From Bacilli bacterium (GTDB lineage: Bacteria > Bacillota_I > Bacilli_A > RFN20 > CAG-826), in assembly GCA_017454295.1 (NCBI GenBank), contig JAFTDF010000016.1, positions 1 to 64,000 of the forward strand: 64,000 bases of DNA, read 5' to 3'. A program made the position numbers and the translations under genes. The notes under the pieces were generated by a model that did not search any database, was not told the DNA's origin, and worked only from the letters and a program-made list of their open reading frames with translations. Positions 44,192 to 52,054 of the stretch are shown here, piece after piece. Within the stretch, counting starts at the first letter, position 1; each line of letters starts with the position of its first letter.

Positions 44192-44946
44192 TAAGCGGCC
44201 TCCGTCTTCTCTTCGGGATAATAGGCGTCGACGTATTCTTGCCCCACCCCTTTTTCCTTCCACTTCCTCGCAATGCGGTAGCCGATGGGAGAGAAGAGCA
44301 TTTCCAAAGCCAGTTCCACCACGGCGCAGGTAAGGGAGCAAATCGCGCACTGGGTAAGGGTCCAAGTCACAGGCAAGGCACCGGGAATCAAAGGGAAGAC
44401 GATGAAAGCGAGGGAAATAAAGACGAAATTATCGATGTATTGGCCGATAAAGGTCGAAATATAGGTCCGCGTGAAATAGGCGGCTTTGGAATCGGGACGA
44501 TTCTGAAAGGCACGGCCAATCAAATGGTTCATGAAATTATTGACCAGGGCCGAGGTCACAAAGGCAATCGAAGAAGCCAGCAACACCGACCATTGGCCAT
44601 GGAGAATCATATCAAGCTCGGGGATGGTCCCGATTTGGGAGATGATGAAGAAGATGCCCACGGCGACCAAATTGGCGCTTAAGGCGATCCAGGAAAGGCG
44701 GTTGGCGGCTTTGGGGCCGAAACGCTTGTTGACGACATCCATGATCATAAACGCCGCCCACGAAACGAATACCCCGGCGGTCAAGGCCAAATAAGGGGTA
44801 TTGACGATGGTGAAGCTCGAAAGCAGATTCATGGCAATGACCACGAAAGAAAAAAGTACGATGACAAGTTTGGGGACCGATCGTACCAAGGTGGAAAAAA
44901 GTTGGATTTCCCGCTTCGCCAAGGATGGCTGGGAAGAATGTTGCAT
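44191..44946 (-). CDS. Queuosine precursor transporter, VUT/YhhQ family
   Basis: A 251-residue membrane protein with about six helices. Family features: VSWAAFMIMDVVNKRFGPKA and the STFIGQYIDNFVF helix. Family members import queuosine precursors such as preQ0 or preQ1. The probable preQ1 riboswitch directly upstream supports this. Shine-Dalgarno AAGGAG lies at the end of the riboswitch, so ligand binding should hide it. The amidase gene downstream is in the same unit. Confidence 0.87.
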   Translation of the reverse strand: MQHSSQPSLAKREIQLFSTLVRSVPKLVIVLFSFVVIAMNLLSSFTIVNTPYLALTAGVFVSWAAFMIMDVVNKRFGPKAANRLSWIALSANLVAVGIFFIISQIGTIPELDMILHGQWSVLLASSIAFVTSALVNNFMNHLIGRAFQNRPDSKAAYFTRTYISTFIGQYIDNFVFISLAFIVFPLIPGALPVTWTLTQCAICSLTCAVVELALEMLFSPIGYRIARKWKEKGVGQEYVDAYYPEEKTEAA

Positions 44947-44953
44947 GGGGTTT

Positions 44954-45003
44954 CTCCTTGGTTTTGTTTTTTATAGCGAAGGATTTAGAGGCCGAACTCC
45001 GCT
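44954..45003 (-). ncRNA. Probable preQ1-I riboswitch
   Basis: Minus strand: stem AGCGGAG/CTTCGCT (7 bp, one G-U) with a loop starting TTCGGCC and ending in C residues, then the A-rich tail ATAAAAAACAAAACCAAGG, which contains the Shine-Dalgarno of the transporter gene. Length, A-rich tail and the chance for loop Cs to pair with the GG of the ribosome site match preQ1 class I, notably the Thermoanaerobacter type. The gene controlled is a queuosine-precursor transporter. Recognised by eye. Confidence 0.75.
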
Positions 45004-45036
45004 GGGACATATTCTCTTCCTTTCCGTAAGAAGAGG

Positions 45037-45067
45037 CAAGAAAAAAGCAGGTATGTTTCAACCTGCT
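45037..45067 (-). terminator. Terminator of the rimP-to-rbfA operon
   Basis: Minus strand: AGCAGGT-TGAAACAT-ACCTGCT followed by TTTTTCTTG. It isolates the preQ1-controlled unit from rbfA. Confidence 0.92.
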
Positions 45068-45072
45068 TGGTG

Positions 45073-45447
45073 TTATTTGGATTCCGTGTCTTGGGAAGGC
45101 AAGGCGGCCAGCTCTTCTTCTTCCTTGGCCAAGGCCTCGTCGATGCGGGCGGCCTTTTCCATGGTCTCATCATAGATGAAGAAGATCTTGGGCACCTTAT
45201 AGATATCCATCTTCTTCGCAAGCGAAGAACGGACGAAGCCGCTGGATTTATTGAGCTCGGCGACTTTTTGACGGCCGTATTTGGTATCGAGGAAGGAGAC
45301 GTAGACCTTCGCCCCGCTTAAATCGTCATAGACCTCGACGTCATTGACGACGACGAAGCCGATCTTCGGGTTCTTGATCTCGAAGGCGACGATATCGCGG
45401 ATATTGCGCTCAATGAGGGCTTTGACGCGATTATGACGATCGGCCAT
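45073..45447 (-). CDS. rbfA: Ribosome-binding factor A
   Basis: A 124-residue KH-like protein, [20 protein letters not shown]...VDVEVYDDLSGAKVYVSFLD in outline, that helps mature the 5' end of 16S rRNA. It is coupled to infB by a TAATG overlap. Confidence 0.94.
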   Translation of the reverse strand: MADRHNRVKALIERNIRDIVAFEIKNPKIGFVVVNDVEVYDDLSGAKVYVSFLDTKYGRQKVAELNKSSGFVRSSLAKKMDIYKVPKIFFIYDETMEKAARIDEALAKEEEELAALPSQDTESK

Positions 45448-47300
45448 TATTGCTTCTCCACCATTTCGTAGCCTTCGACGATATCGCCTTCTTTGATGTC
45501 GTTATAGCCATCGATCGTCAAGCCGCATTCATAGCCTTCCTTGACTTCTTTGGCATCGTCTTTGAAGCGCTTGAGGGAGCCAAGCTTCCCTTCGTAGATG
45601 ACTACGCCGTTACGGAGCAAACGGATCAAGCAACCCGCCTTCATGACGCCGGAGGTCACATAGGAACCGCCGATCGTGCCGACTTTGGAAATCTTATAGA
45701 TATGGCGGATTTCGGCTTGGCCGAGGACCTGTTCGACTTTCTCGGCGGTGATCATGCCCTTCATGGCGGCTTCCATTTCGTCTAAGAGCTCGTAGATGAT
45801 CTTATGGAGACGGATTTCGACATGTTCTTCTTCCGCTTTCTGACGGACGCGGGCATCGGGACGGACGTTGAAGCCATAGATGAAGGCACCCGAGGCGGAA
45901 GCGAGCATGACGTCGTTATCCGAGATGGCCCCCGCGGAGGCGGAAAGGACATGGACTTTGACCTTGTCGTCGCTCATCTTCTCCAAGTTGGCCTTCAATG
46001 CTTGGGCGGTGCCGTCGCTATCGGCCTTGACGATGATGTTGATGTCTTTGATTTTGCCGGCGTTTACGAGATTATTCAAATCGTTAAGCGAAAGGGCGGA
46101 GGTGCCGGAACGGGTCTTGGCTTGCTTAGCAAGGGCGCGCTTTTCGGCGATTTCCTTGGCTTGGTGCTCCTCGGGGAAGGCCATGAAACGGTCACCCGCG
46201 CTAGGAACGGCGCTTAAGCCGATGACGGAGACCGGGGTCGAAGGCGCCGCGGTCTTCAGCACGGCCCGATATTCGTTGGTCATGCGGCGGATTTTGCCGT
46301 AGGTTTCGCCCACGACGACATAGTCCCCCACATTGAGGGTGCCGTTTTGGACGAGCAAGGTGGCTTTGGGGCCTTCGCCTTTATCGAGGTTGGCTTCCAA
46401 AACCGTGCCGATGGCATAACGATCGGGATTGGCTTTGAGTTCGAGCATTTCGGCTTTGAGCAAGATGAGTTCGAGCAAATCGTCGATCCCTTGGTTGTTT
46501 TTGGCGGAAATCTCGACGGACATGGTGTCGCCGCCATATTCTTCGACGACGACTTCGTGGGCGAGAAGTCCTTCAAGGACTTTACGGGGGTTGGCGCCCG
46601 GTTTGTCCATCTTGTTGACGGCCACGATGATGGGGACGCCGGCGGCTTTGGCGTGATCGATGGCTTCGATGGTTTGCGGCATGACGCCGTCATCGGCGGC
46701 CACGACTAAGACGACGATGTCGGTGACGGAAGCGCCGCGGGCACGCATCGCGGTGAAGGCGGCATGCCCCGGGGTGTCGATGAAGGTGATTTTCTTGCCT
46801 TGGACTTCCTTTTGGTAGGCACCGATGTTCTGGGAGATGCCCCCGGCTTCGGTGTCGACGATATGGGAGTTCCGGATCGCGTCGATGAGGGTGGTTTTGC
46901 CATGGTCGACGTGGCCCATGACGGTGACGACCGCGGGCCGTTCCTTCAAAAAGGAAGGATCGTCGTTGATTTCGAGTTCTTCGAAATTGGTTTCGTCCAC
47001 CACTTTCTCTTTCTTGAAGTCGTAATCGTATTCCAAGCAGATGGTGCCGATGGTTTCGTCATCGAGGAGTTGGTTGATGGTGACGGCTTTCCCTTGGAGG
47101 AAGAGGAATTTGATGATGGCGGGGGTCGGGACGTTGATGGCGGCGGAAAGTTCGGCCACGGTCAACGGACGGGAATAGACGAAGACGCCGCCATTGACTT
47201 TGGCGAAGTCCTCCTTTCCCTTTTGGCGGGGTTGGAAATTGGAGACACGCTGCTGCGGCTTATTGTTGTTCTTCTTTTGCCCGTAGTTATTTTTCTTCAT
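45447..47300 (-). CDS. infB: Translation initiation factor IF-2 (short form)
   Basis: A 617-residue GTPase that brings fMet-tRNA to the ribosome. G1 [24 protein letters not shown], and the C-terminal domains ([23 protein letters not shown]) are clear. The N-terminal extension of several hundred residues found in many bacteria is absent; only a short basic Asn/Gln-rich start and the IF2-N fold precede the GTPase. Its ATG overlaps ylxQ by four bases. Confidence 0.97.
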   Translation of the reverse strand: MKKNNYGQKKNNNKPQQRVSNFQPRQKGKEDFAKVNGGVFVYSRPLTVAELSAAINVPTPAIIKFLFLQGKAVTINQLLDDETIGTICLEYDYDFKKEKVVDETNFEELEINDDPSFLKERPAVVTVMGHVDHGKTTLIDAIRNSHIVDTEAGGISQNIGAYQKEVQGKKITFIDTPGHAAFTAMRARGASVTDIVVLVVAADDGVMPQTIEAIDHAKAAGVPIIVAVNKMDKPGANPRKVLEGLLAHEVVVEEYGGDTMSVEISAKNNQGIDDLLELILLKAEMLELKANPDRYAIGTVLEANLDKGEGPKATLLVQNGTLNVGDYVVVGETYGKIRRMTNEYRAVLKTAAPSTPVSVIGLSAVPSAGDRFMAFPEEHQAKEIAEKRALAKQAKTRSGTSALSLNDLNNLVNAGKIKDINIIVKADSDGTAQALKANLEKMSDDKVKVHVLSASAGAISDNDVMLASASGAFIYGFNVRPDARVRQKAEEEHVEIRLHKIIYELLDEMEAAMKGMITAEKVEQVLGQAEIRHIYKISKVGTIGGSYVTSGVMKAGCLIRLLRNGVVIYEGKLGSLKRFKDDAKEVKEGYECGLTIDGYNDIKEGDIVEGYEMVEKQ

Positions 47301-47590
47301 ATTTCTTCTCCTTTCGCTTTGGCGAAGAAGGCTTTCGCCTCCTTTTTGCCCTTAATGGCCACAAACGAGAGTTCGTCGTAGCCAAGGGCTTGGCCAAGTT
47401 CGGCTTTGGTATAGGCCTTGCGCGTTATCGTATTGGCGGTTTTGGCTTTGGCTTCCATCCGTTCGGGATGGGCGGCATCGGTCGCGATCAACAGGAGATC
47501 GACTTTGCCGAGGCGATGCTCCAAGGAAGGACCAAAGAGAATCCTGCCCCCTCGGTTTAATAAACCAAGGAAGGTGAGTTCTGCTTTCAT
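47297..47590 (-). CDS. ylxQ: L7Ae/YlxQ-family RNA-binding protein
   Basis: A 97-residue L7Ae-like protein (LTFLGLLNRGGRILFGPS, VDLLLIATDA, LGYDELSFVAIKGKKEA). It likely binds kink-turn RNA in ribosome work. Position between ylxR and infB, with overlaps on both sides, is typical. Confidence 0.88.
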   Translation of the reverse strand: MKAELTFLGLLNRGGRILFGPSLEHRLGKVDLLLIATDAAHPERMEAKAKTANTITRKAYTKAELGQALGYDELSFVAIKGKKEAKAFFAKAKGEEI

Positions 47591-47820
47591 AAGGCCTCCT
47601 GAAGCAAGGCGATCTCATCTTCCTCAAGGGGACGATGGAGATAACGCTGGAAGGCTTTGTTTTTGATGGCGAGATCAAGATGCTTCGGATGGAGATAAAA
47701 CCCGCGTCCTCCTTTGGGGGAGAGGACCAAGCGCCCATTTTCCACCCCGAGGCGGATGAGCTCCGCCTTGGGATAAGGGGTGCGCGTGGCGATATCGAAA
47801 CGGGGGTTTTCTACCTGCAT
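47587..47820 (-). CDS. ylxR: YlxR-family protein, diverged N-terminus
   Basis: A 77-residue protein matching YlxR through PYPKAELIRLGVENGRLVLS, KGGRGFYL and a helical end. The usual N-terminal RKCVVT-like motif is replaced by PRFDIATRT, with no Cys. YlxR proteins are nucleic-acid binding and have been linked to regulation of RNase P; which applies here is unknown. Located directly after nusA. Confidence 0.8.
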   Translation of the reverse strand: MQVENPRFDIATRTPYPKAELIRLGVENGRLVLSPKGGRGFYLHPKHLDLAIKNKAFQRYLHRPLEEDEIALLQEAL

Positions 47821-47822
47821 GC

Positions 47823-49616
47823 TTATTTCTCGTCGTCGTAGTAATCGTCGTATTCGGCGTATTCTTCTTCGATTTCTTCGTCGGTGGGGCCGTAATCGAC
47901 GTCTTCTTCCTCAAGCGCCATTTGCGAAAGTTCTTCTTCGGTATAAACCGGCATTTGGGGAACGGCGGGCTTGACAGGCTCGTGGGCGACTTCCTCTTCG
48001 GAAATCTTCCGCGGGCGTTTGGCCTTGGTCGGGGTTTTGGCCTTGCGTTCTTTCGAGGATTCGAGTTCCTTTTCCAAATCGGAAAGGGTGGTTGTGGTCT
48101 TGACCTCGGAGAAAGAAGGTTCTTCCTGGGGCTCGGCCGTTTCGGCTTGGGCGGCAGCGGCGGCCTCTCGGGCTTTGCGCTGCTCCTCGGCGGCGGCGAT
48201 GGCGGCTAAGGCGGCGGCGGCCGGGTTGATGGCTTCGCTGGGGAAGGCGCTGGGATCGACGCTGGCTTTGGGTTTGACCGAAGGCGTGCCAAGGATGGAT
48301 TGGGCCTTCTCGATTTGGGCCTTGCGTTCTTCTTCGGCAAGGCGGGCAAGACGCGCTTCTTCTTCGGCTTGCTTGCGGGCTTCTTCCTCGGCAAGGCGAC
48401 GGGCCTCTTCTTCGCGGCGGGCAAGTTCTTCCTGCTGGCGGCGGATGAGGACTTCGCGTTCGCGGGCGCGTCGGTCTTCTTCGGCGCGGGCTCTCCATTC
48501 TTCGATGGAAACGAAGCTCATGCCCTTGCTTTCGGCGACGGAACGTTCGATGAATTCGATGTTATAGCCGGTAAGACGCTGGGCCAAGACGAGGTTGGTT
48601 TTGAAACGACCGATGGCCAAGGAGGAGGTGCCGTCTTCGATGAGGACTTCGGCCCGCTTTTCCTCGGGGTAGAGGTTCAGCCCAAGGGCCACGGCAGGAC
48701 GGACGGCTTCGATTAAGAAGACGCCGGGATTCTCGTTGTAGCGGATGATATCGATCTTTTCTTTGTTCTTGCCGTTGCCAAGTTGACCGACGATGCGCTG
48801 GATACGGGCGCCGCCTTGGCCGATGCAGGCACCGGTGGGATCGACGTCTTCGTTGGCGGAGGTGACGGCGACTTTGGAACGGAACCCGGCGTGGCGGGCG
48901 ATGGCTTTGATGACGACGGTGCCGTCATAGATTTCGTGGATTTCCTCTTCGAAGAGCCGTTTGAGGAAGCCTTCGGAGGAACGGGTGGCCTCGATCTGGG
49001 GGCCACGGGCGGGTTTGCCATCGATCGGCTCGGCGGTCTTGACTTCTTGGATGTAGACCTTGATGGGATCGCCAACGCGGAAGTATTCGTCGCCGATGAG
49101 TTCTTTCTTGGTGAGCTCGATGGTGGCGCGGTCGATGCGGATGGTGACGGAACGCTCGTCGGCTTTTTCGACGATGCCGGAGAGCATTTCGCCGATGTGG
49201 TTCTTATAGGTTTCGTAGAGGGATTGGCGTTCGGCCTCGGCCAAGCGCTGACGGAAGTTATTCTTCACGGCCATCGCGGTGGCTTTGGTGAGTTCTTCGG
49301 CAGTCGCGGGGATGACAAAGTCATCGCCAACCTTATATTTGGCTTTCTTTAAACCTTTATTGGCCTCTTCGGGGGAAATCTGAAGGTAGTCGTCTTCGAT
49401 ATCGTCTTCCTCGACGACTTTCTTGATTTGGGCCAATTCGATTTTGCCCTTCTCCTCGTCGATGTGGCAGGTGACGATGGCGTCATCTCCCCCACCAAGG
49501 GAACGGGTGTAGGCGCGCTGGATGGCTTCTTCTAGCGCTCCGATGATGGCCTCCCGGGAGAGGCCTTTGACGTCGGCGATTTCGGTTACGGCGTCAACGA
49601 ATGCTTTTACGTCCAT
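47823..49616 (-). CDS. nusA: Transcription termination/antitermination factor NusA, long form
   Basis: A 597-residue protein. Residues 1-345 are canonical NusA: N-terminal polymerase-binding domain, S1 (GEMLSGIVEKADERSVTIRI) and two KH domains (DPTGACIGQGGARIQRI; GMSF at the end). Bacillus NusA stops near 370. Here about 230 more residues follow: a charged coiled coil (QQEELARREEEARRLAEEEA), an Ala-rich linker, a basic patch (KAKTPTKAKRPRK) and a very acidic tail (EEYAEYDDYYDDEK). The tail's role is unknown. It is translated just after rimP. Confidence 0.95.
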   Translation of the reverse strand: MDVKAFVDAVTEIADVKGLSREAIIGALEEAIQRAYTRSLGGGDDAIVTCHIDEEKGKIELAQIKKVVEEDDIEDDYLQISPEEANKGLKKAKYKVGDDFVIPATAEELTKATAMAVKNNFRQRLAEAERQSLYETYKNHIGEMLSGIVEKADERSVTIRIDRATIELTKKELIGDEYFRVGDPIKVYIQEVKTAEPIDGKPARGPQIEATRSSEGFLKRLFEEEIHEIYDGTVVIKAIARHAGFRSKVAVTSANEDVDPTGACIGQGGARIQRIVGQLGNGKNKEKIDIIRYNENPGVFLIEAVRPAVALGLNLYPEEKRAEVLIEDGTSSLAIGRFKTNLVLAQRLTGYNIEFIERSVAESKGMSFVSIEEWRARAEEDRRAREREVLIRRQQEELARREEEARRLAEEEARKQAEEEARLARLAEEERKAQIEKAQSILGTPSVKPKASVDPSAFPSEAINPAAAALAAIAAAEEQRKAREAAAAAQAETAEPQEEPSFSEVKTTTTLSDLEKELESSKERKAKTPTKAKRPRKISEEEVAHEPVKPAVPQMPVYTEEELSQMALEEEDVDYGPTDEEIEEEYAEYDDYYDDEK

Positions 49617-49636
49617 ATGGTTTTCCTTCCTTTTTT

Positions 49637-50098
49637 CTAGAATCTGATGGCGAGGCGCGCTTTATCCACGTCGCCCCGAGGCAATTCGATTTGTTTGGTT
49701 TTCGCTTTGTCGCGGATGGAGAGGGTGATACGTTCCTCGTTGATCTCGGCCAAGGTCCCTTCGAGGATGTTCTCCCCTTTATAGGGATGACTGAGATGGA
49801 GGTTCACATACGACCCTTTGTAGAGGTCGAGCTTTTCCAAGGCAATCGGCTTTTCCGCCCCAAGGGAGGAAATGTCGAGCAGATACCCTTCTTCGATGGG
49901 ATCGAGCTGATCGAGGTAAGCCGAGACTTGGTCGCTTAAGGCGACGATGTCGTCTAAGGAAATGGGGGATGGGCGATCCACCACCACATTCAGGTTCCAA
50001 CCGTCTTTGTTTTTCCCGATTTTGACTTCCACCAGGTCATACCCGGCTTCGCCGATGGGCTTGGACAGTTGGTCGAATAGTTCTTGTTCTCCGATCAT
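49637..50098 (-). CDS. rimP: Ribosome maturation factor RimP
   Basis: A 153-residue protein starting MIGEQELFDQLSKPIGEAGYDL with the RimP pattern VVVDRPSPISLDDIVALSDQVS and YLLDISSLGAEKPI. It aids 30S assembly. The start follows GAAAGGAGGTC; longer open frames upstream cover the promoter and leader. First gene of the operon. Confidence 0.92.
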   Translation of the reverse strand: MIGEQELFDQLSKPIGEAGYDLVEVKIGKNKDGWNLNVVVDRPSPISLDDIVALSDQVSAYLDQLDPIEEGYLLDISSLGAEKPIALEKLDLYKGSYVNLHLSHPYKGENILEGTLAEINEERITLSIRDKAKTKQIELPRGDVDKARLAIRF

Positions 50099-50188
50099 TC
50101 CAGACCTCCTTTCATAAGAAAGAGTGGCCAAGCGACCACTCCTAAAGTCTGAATCGTTACGGAACCGCGACGGGATTTCCGCAGGCAA

Positions 50189-50217
50189 AGTATAGCAAGG
50201 ACCTTTTCTATTGAAAA
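50189..50217 (-). promoter_or_regulatory. Promoter of the rimP-nusA-infB-rbfA operon
   Basis: Minus strand: TTTTCA (50212-50217), 17 nt, extended -10 TGCTATACT with TATACT at 50189-50194. The roughly 85-nt leader has a hairpin AGTGG-TCGCTTGG-CCACT at about 50125-50142 just before the ribosome site, possibly regulatory. Confidence 0.7.
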
Positions 50218-50319
50218 GAGGAAACATCGTCTTCCATGGGCCTTTCAATCCCAAGGTGGTCAGGTTGCGATTGGGAATGGAGATAAAAATAACCAAGTTG
50301 CCTATCTTTTATTGGATAA

Positions 50320-50338
50320 ATCCCTTATATTATGGGAT
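50320..50338 (+). promoter_or_regulatory. Operator-like repeat before the DUF4160 gene
   Basis: ATCCC-N9-GGGAT overlapping TATATT/TATTAT -10 candidates and placed just before the Shine-Dalgarno GAAAGGAGG. The second gene of this pair has an HTH domain, so this is a natural site for autoregulation. The rest of 50220-50310 holds an imperfect repeat (TCCCAA/TTGGGA) and nothing else. Confidence 0.45.
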
Positions 50339-50352
50339 AGAAAGGAGGACAA

Positions 50353-50607
50353 ATGCCAGCTATCGCAAGTTTCTACGGAATCTTGATCTTGATGCACCTG
50401 ACCCGAAAAGAACACAATCCGCCACACATTCATGCCTATTACGGCGATTACGATGCCTCATTCAGCATCGAAACCGGCGATATCTTGTTTGGAAAATTCC
50501 CACAAAAAGGAACCGCCCTCGTCAAGGAATTCATCCTCAAGTACCGTGCCGACTTACTCGAGATGTGGAACACCGAAATTTACAAGAAACTCCCACCACT
50601 ACAATGA
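50353..50607 (+). CDS. DUF4160 protein (predicted TA component)
   Basis: An 84-residue protein with the DUF4160 pattern: SFYGILILMHL, NPPHIHAYYGDYDASFSIETG and a helical end KYRADLLEMWNTE. DUF4160 genes are usually paired with DUF2442 genes and are suspected to be toxin-antitoxin systems. Here the next gene is exactly that, with a 4-base ATGA overlap. Activity is untested. Confidence 0.82.
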   Translation: MPAIASFYGILILMHLTRKEHNPPHIHAYYGDYDASFSIETGDILFGKFPQKGTALVKEFILKYRADLLEMWNTEIYKKLPPLQ

Positions 50608-51071
50608 CCACCAAACAAGCCATCAAACTGAAAATCAATTCCGGTACGACCATCGATTTATATTATCTCGATGGCGTTGTCATTCGCTTTGACGTCCTTT
50701 CCCTCGTTCCCCGTTACCCCCAATTCCAAGCATTGCAAGATCGCACCCTTTTGGAAAAAGGACATCTGCTAGGATGGAGTAGCGTAATTTGGAACCAAGA
50801 CCTGGATTTAGACGTCGAGCTCGTTTACGAGGAAGGAACGCCCGTATCCGAAGAATATGACGATATCGAAGCGACCGTGATTGGTTTTCTACTCAAACAA
50901 CGACGGTTGGAACTTGGCTATTCCCAAGCGGAAACCGCCAAACTCATCGGCATTGCCCAATCCGATTTGTCCAAAATCGAGAAGGGCCTTGCCAACGTGA
51001 CCATCAAGATGCTTCACCGCATCGCAACCGGCCTTCGTTGCAAAATCAACACGACATTATCCACGCTATGA
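50604..51071 (+). CDS. DUF2442 protein fused to an XRE-type HTH
   Basis: A 155-residue protein. The first 75 residues fit DUF2442 (YYLDGVVIRFDVLSLV...LLGWSSVIWNQDLDLDVELV). The last 65 form a lambda-type HTH (RRLELGYSQAETAKLIGIAQ, SDLSKIEKGLANVTIKML). The start ATG 50604 overlaps the DUF4160 stop. The HTH suggests it is the antitoxin-like, DNA-binding member that represses the pair at the upstream repeat. Confidence 0.82.
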   Translation: MTTKQAIKLKINSGTTIDLYYLDGVVIRFDVLSLVPRYPQFQALQDRTLLEKGHLLGWSSVIWNQDLDLDVELVYEEGTPVSEEYDDIEATVIGFLLKQRRLELGYSQAETAKLIGIAQSDLSKIEKGLANVTIKMLHRIATGLRCKINTTLSTL

Positions 51072-51082
51072 AATCGGAAAAG

Positions 51083-51115
51083 AAATCGCCCTGCGGCAAG
51101 CAAGGCGATTTTTCG
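51083..51115. terminator. Bidirectional terminator between DUF2442-HTH and degV
   Basis: AAATCGCC-CTGCGGCAAGCAA-GGCGATTT followed by TTCGTTT on the plus strand and by CTTTTCC on the minus strand. It serves two convergent genes. Confidence 0.85.
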
Positions 51116-51126
51116 TTTCCCGTTTT

Positions 51127-51981
51127 TTATTCCACCGGATGGGGGCCATCATTGAAATAAAGAACACCCAAGCAATGGGGACCGCAATGGCAGGAGATGG
51201 TGCCGCCCGCGGTGGTCGTATAGACGGTTTTGAAGCCGGCTTTTTCGAGTTTGGCTTTAGCCAAGGCGACGACATCGTCGGGTGCGGTCGAATAGGTGAC
51301 GAAGGCGATTTCGTTGTCGAAATCGTGATAATCTTTGAGGGTGTCATCGATATATTGTTCCACCACTTTGATCATCGGGCCACGATACTTGGCGCCCGGA
51401 CCCATGGCCCCATCTTTGACGTAGATTTCGGGTTTGAGTTTCAAGATATTGGCGGCCAGCATCTTCAAAGCCGAGCAACGGCCACCCTTATAGAGGAAAT
51501 TGACCGATTCAAGGGAGAAAGAAGCCTGGGTGAAGGGAACGCGTTTCTCCACCGCTTCGATGATTTCTTCATAGGATTTGCCGGCTTTGACTAAGCGCGA
51601 GGCATAAATGGCTTGCAAAGCGATGCCGGTAGATAAGGAAAGGGAGTCCACGATATGGACGTTTTCCATCTTTTTCGCCACGGATTTGGCGTTGGCGCAA
51701 GCCGAGGAGATCTTCGAGGAAAGGGAGAAATGGATGACGTAGTCATATTCCTTGCGTAAGGCTTGGAAATATTCCTCGTATTGGAATTCGTTGATGGCGG
51801 AGGTTCTGGCAAGTTGACCGGTCTTTTCGGTATAGGCAAATAAATCGGCGGGTTGGATTTCCCCATCCGGGCCTTGGGTTTCCCCCATCACTAGAGTGAA
51901 GGGGATGGTATGGATTTCATATTGGGCTAATAGGTTCTTCGGCAAATCGATGGTCGATTCGGCGGAAATGGCGATTTTCAT
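51127..51981 (-). CDS. DegV family fatty-acid-binding protein
   Basis: A 284-residue DegV/FakB-like protein: N-terminal IAISAESTIDLPKNL, RTSAINEFQYEEYF, the VDSLSLSTGIALQA segment, and a C-terminal GGTISCHCGPHCLGVLY. Family members bind fatty acids and hand them to FakA kinase. It has a Shine-Dalgarno (AAAGGAGTAG) and a consensus TATAAT, unlike the divergent glycosyltransferase gene. FakA is not in the window. Confidence 0.9.
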   Translation of the reverse strand: MKIAISAESTIDLPKNLLAQYEIHTIPFTLVMGETQGPDGEIQPADLFAYTEKTGQLARTSAINEFQYEEYFQALRKEYDYVIHFSLSSKISSACANAKSVAKKMENVHIVDSLSLSTGIALQAIYASRLVKAGKSYEEIIEAVEKRVPFTQASFSLESVNFLYKGGRCSALKMLAANILKLKPEIYVKDGAMGPGAKYRGPMIKVVEQYIDDTLKDYHDFDNEIAFVTYSTAPDDVVALAKAKLEKAGFKTVYTTTAGGTISCHCGPHCLGVLYFNDGPHPVE

Positions 51982-52009
51982 GATGTGCTACTCCTTTTGG
52001 GACGGGCCT

Positions 52010-52048
52010 ATTATATCCTTCCTTTCCCAAAAGGGAAAATCTTATGCT
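52010..52048. promoter_or_regulatory. Overlapping divergent promoters of degV and the GT2 gene
   Basis: Minus strand: TTTCCC (52033-52038), 17 nt, TATAAT (52010-52015). Plus strand: TTCCTT (52019-52024), 18 nt, TATGCT (52043-52048), six bases before ATG 52055. The plus -35 lies in the minus spacer. The degV message has a leader; the other is leaderless. Confidence 0.55.
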
Positions 52049-52054
52049 AGGATT

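Noticed and set aside
50211-50603. A long frame running into the DUF2442-HTH gene from 50211
   Set aside because: It overlaps DUF4160 in another phase; ATG 50604 with the ATGA overlap explains the gene.
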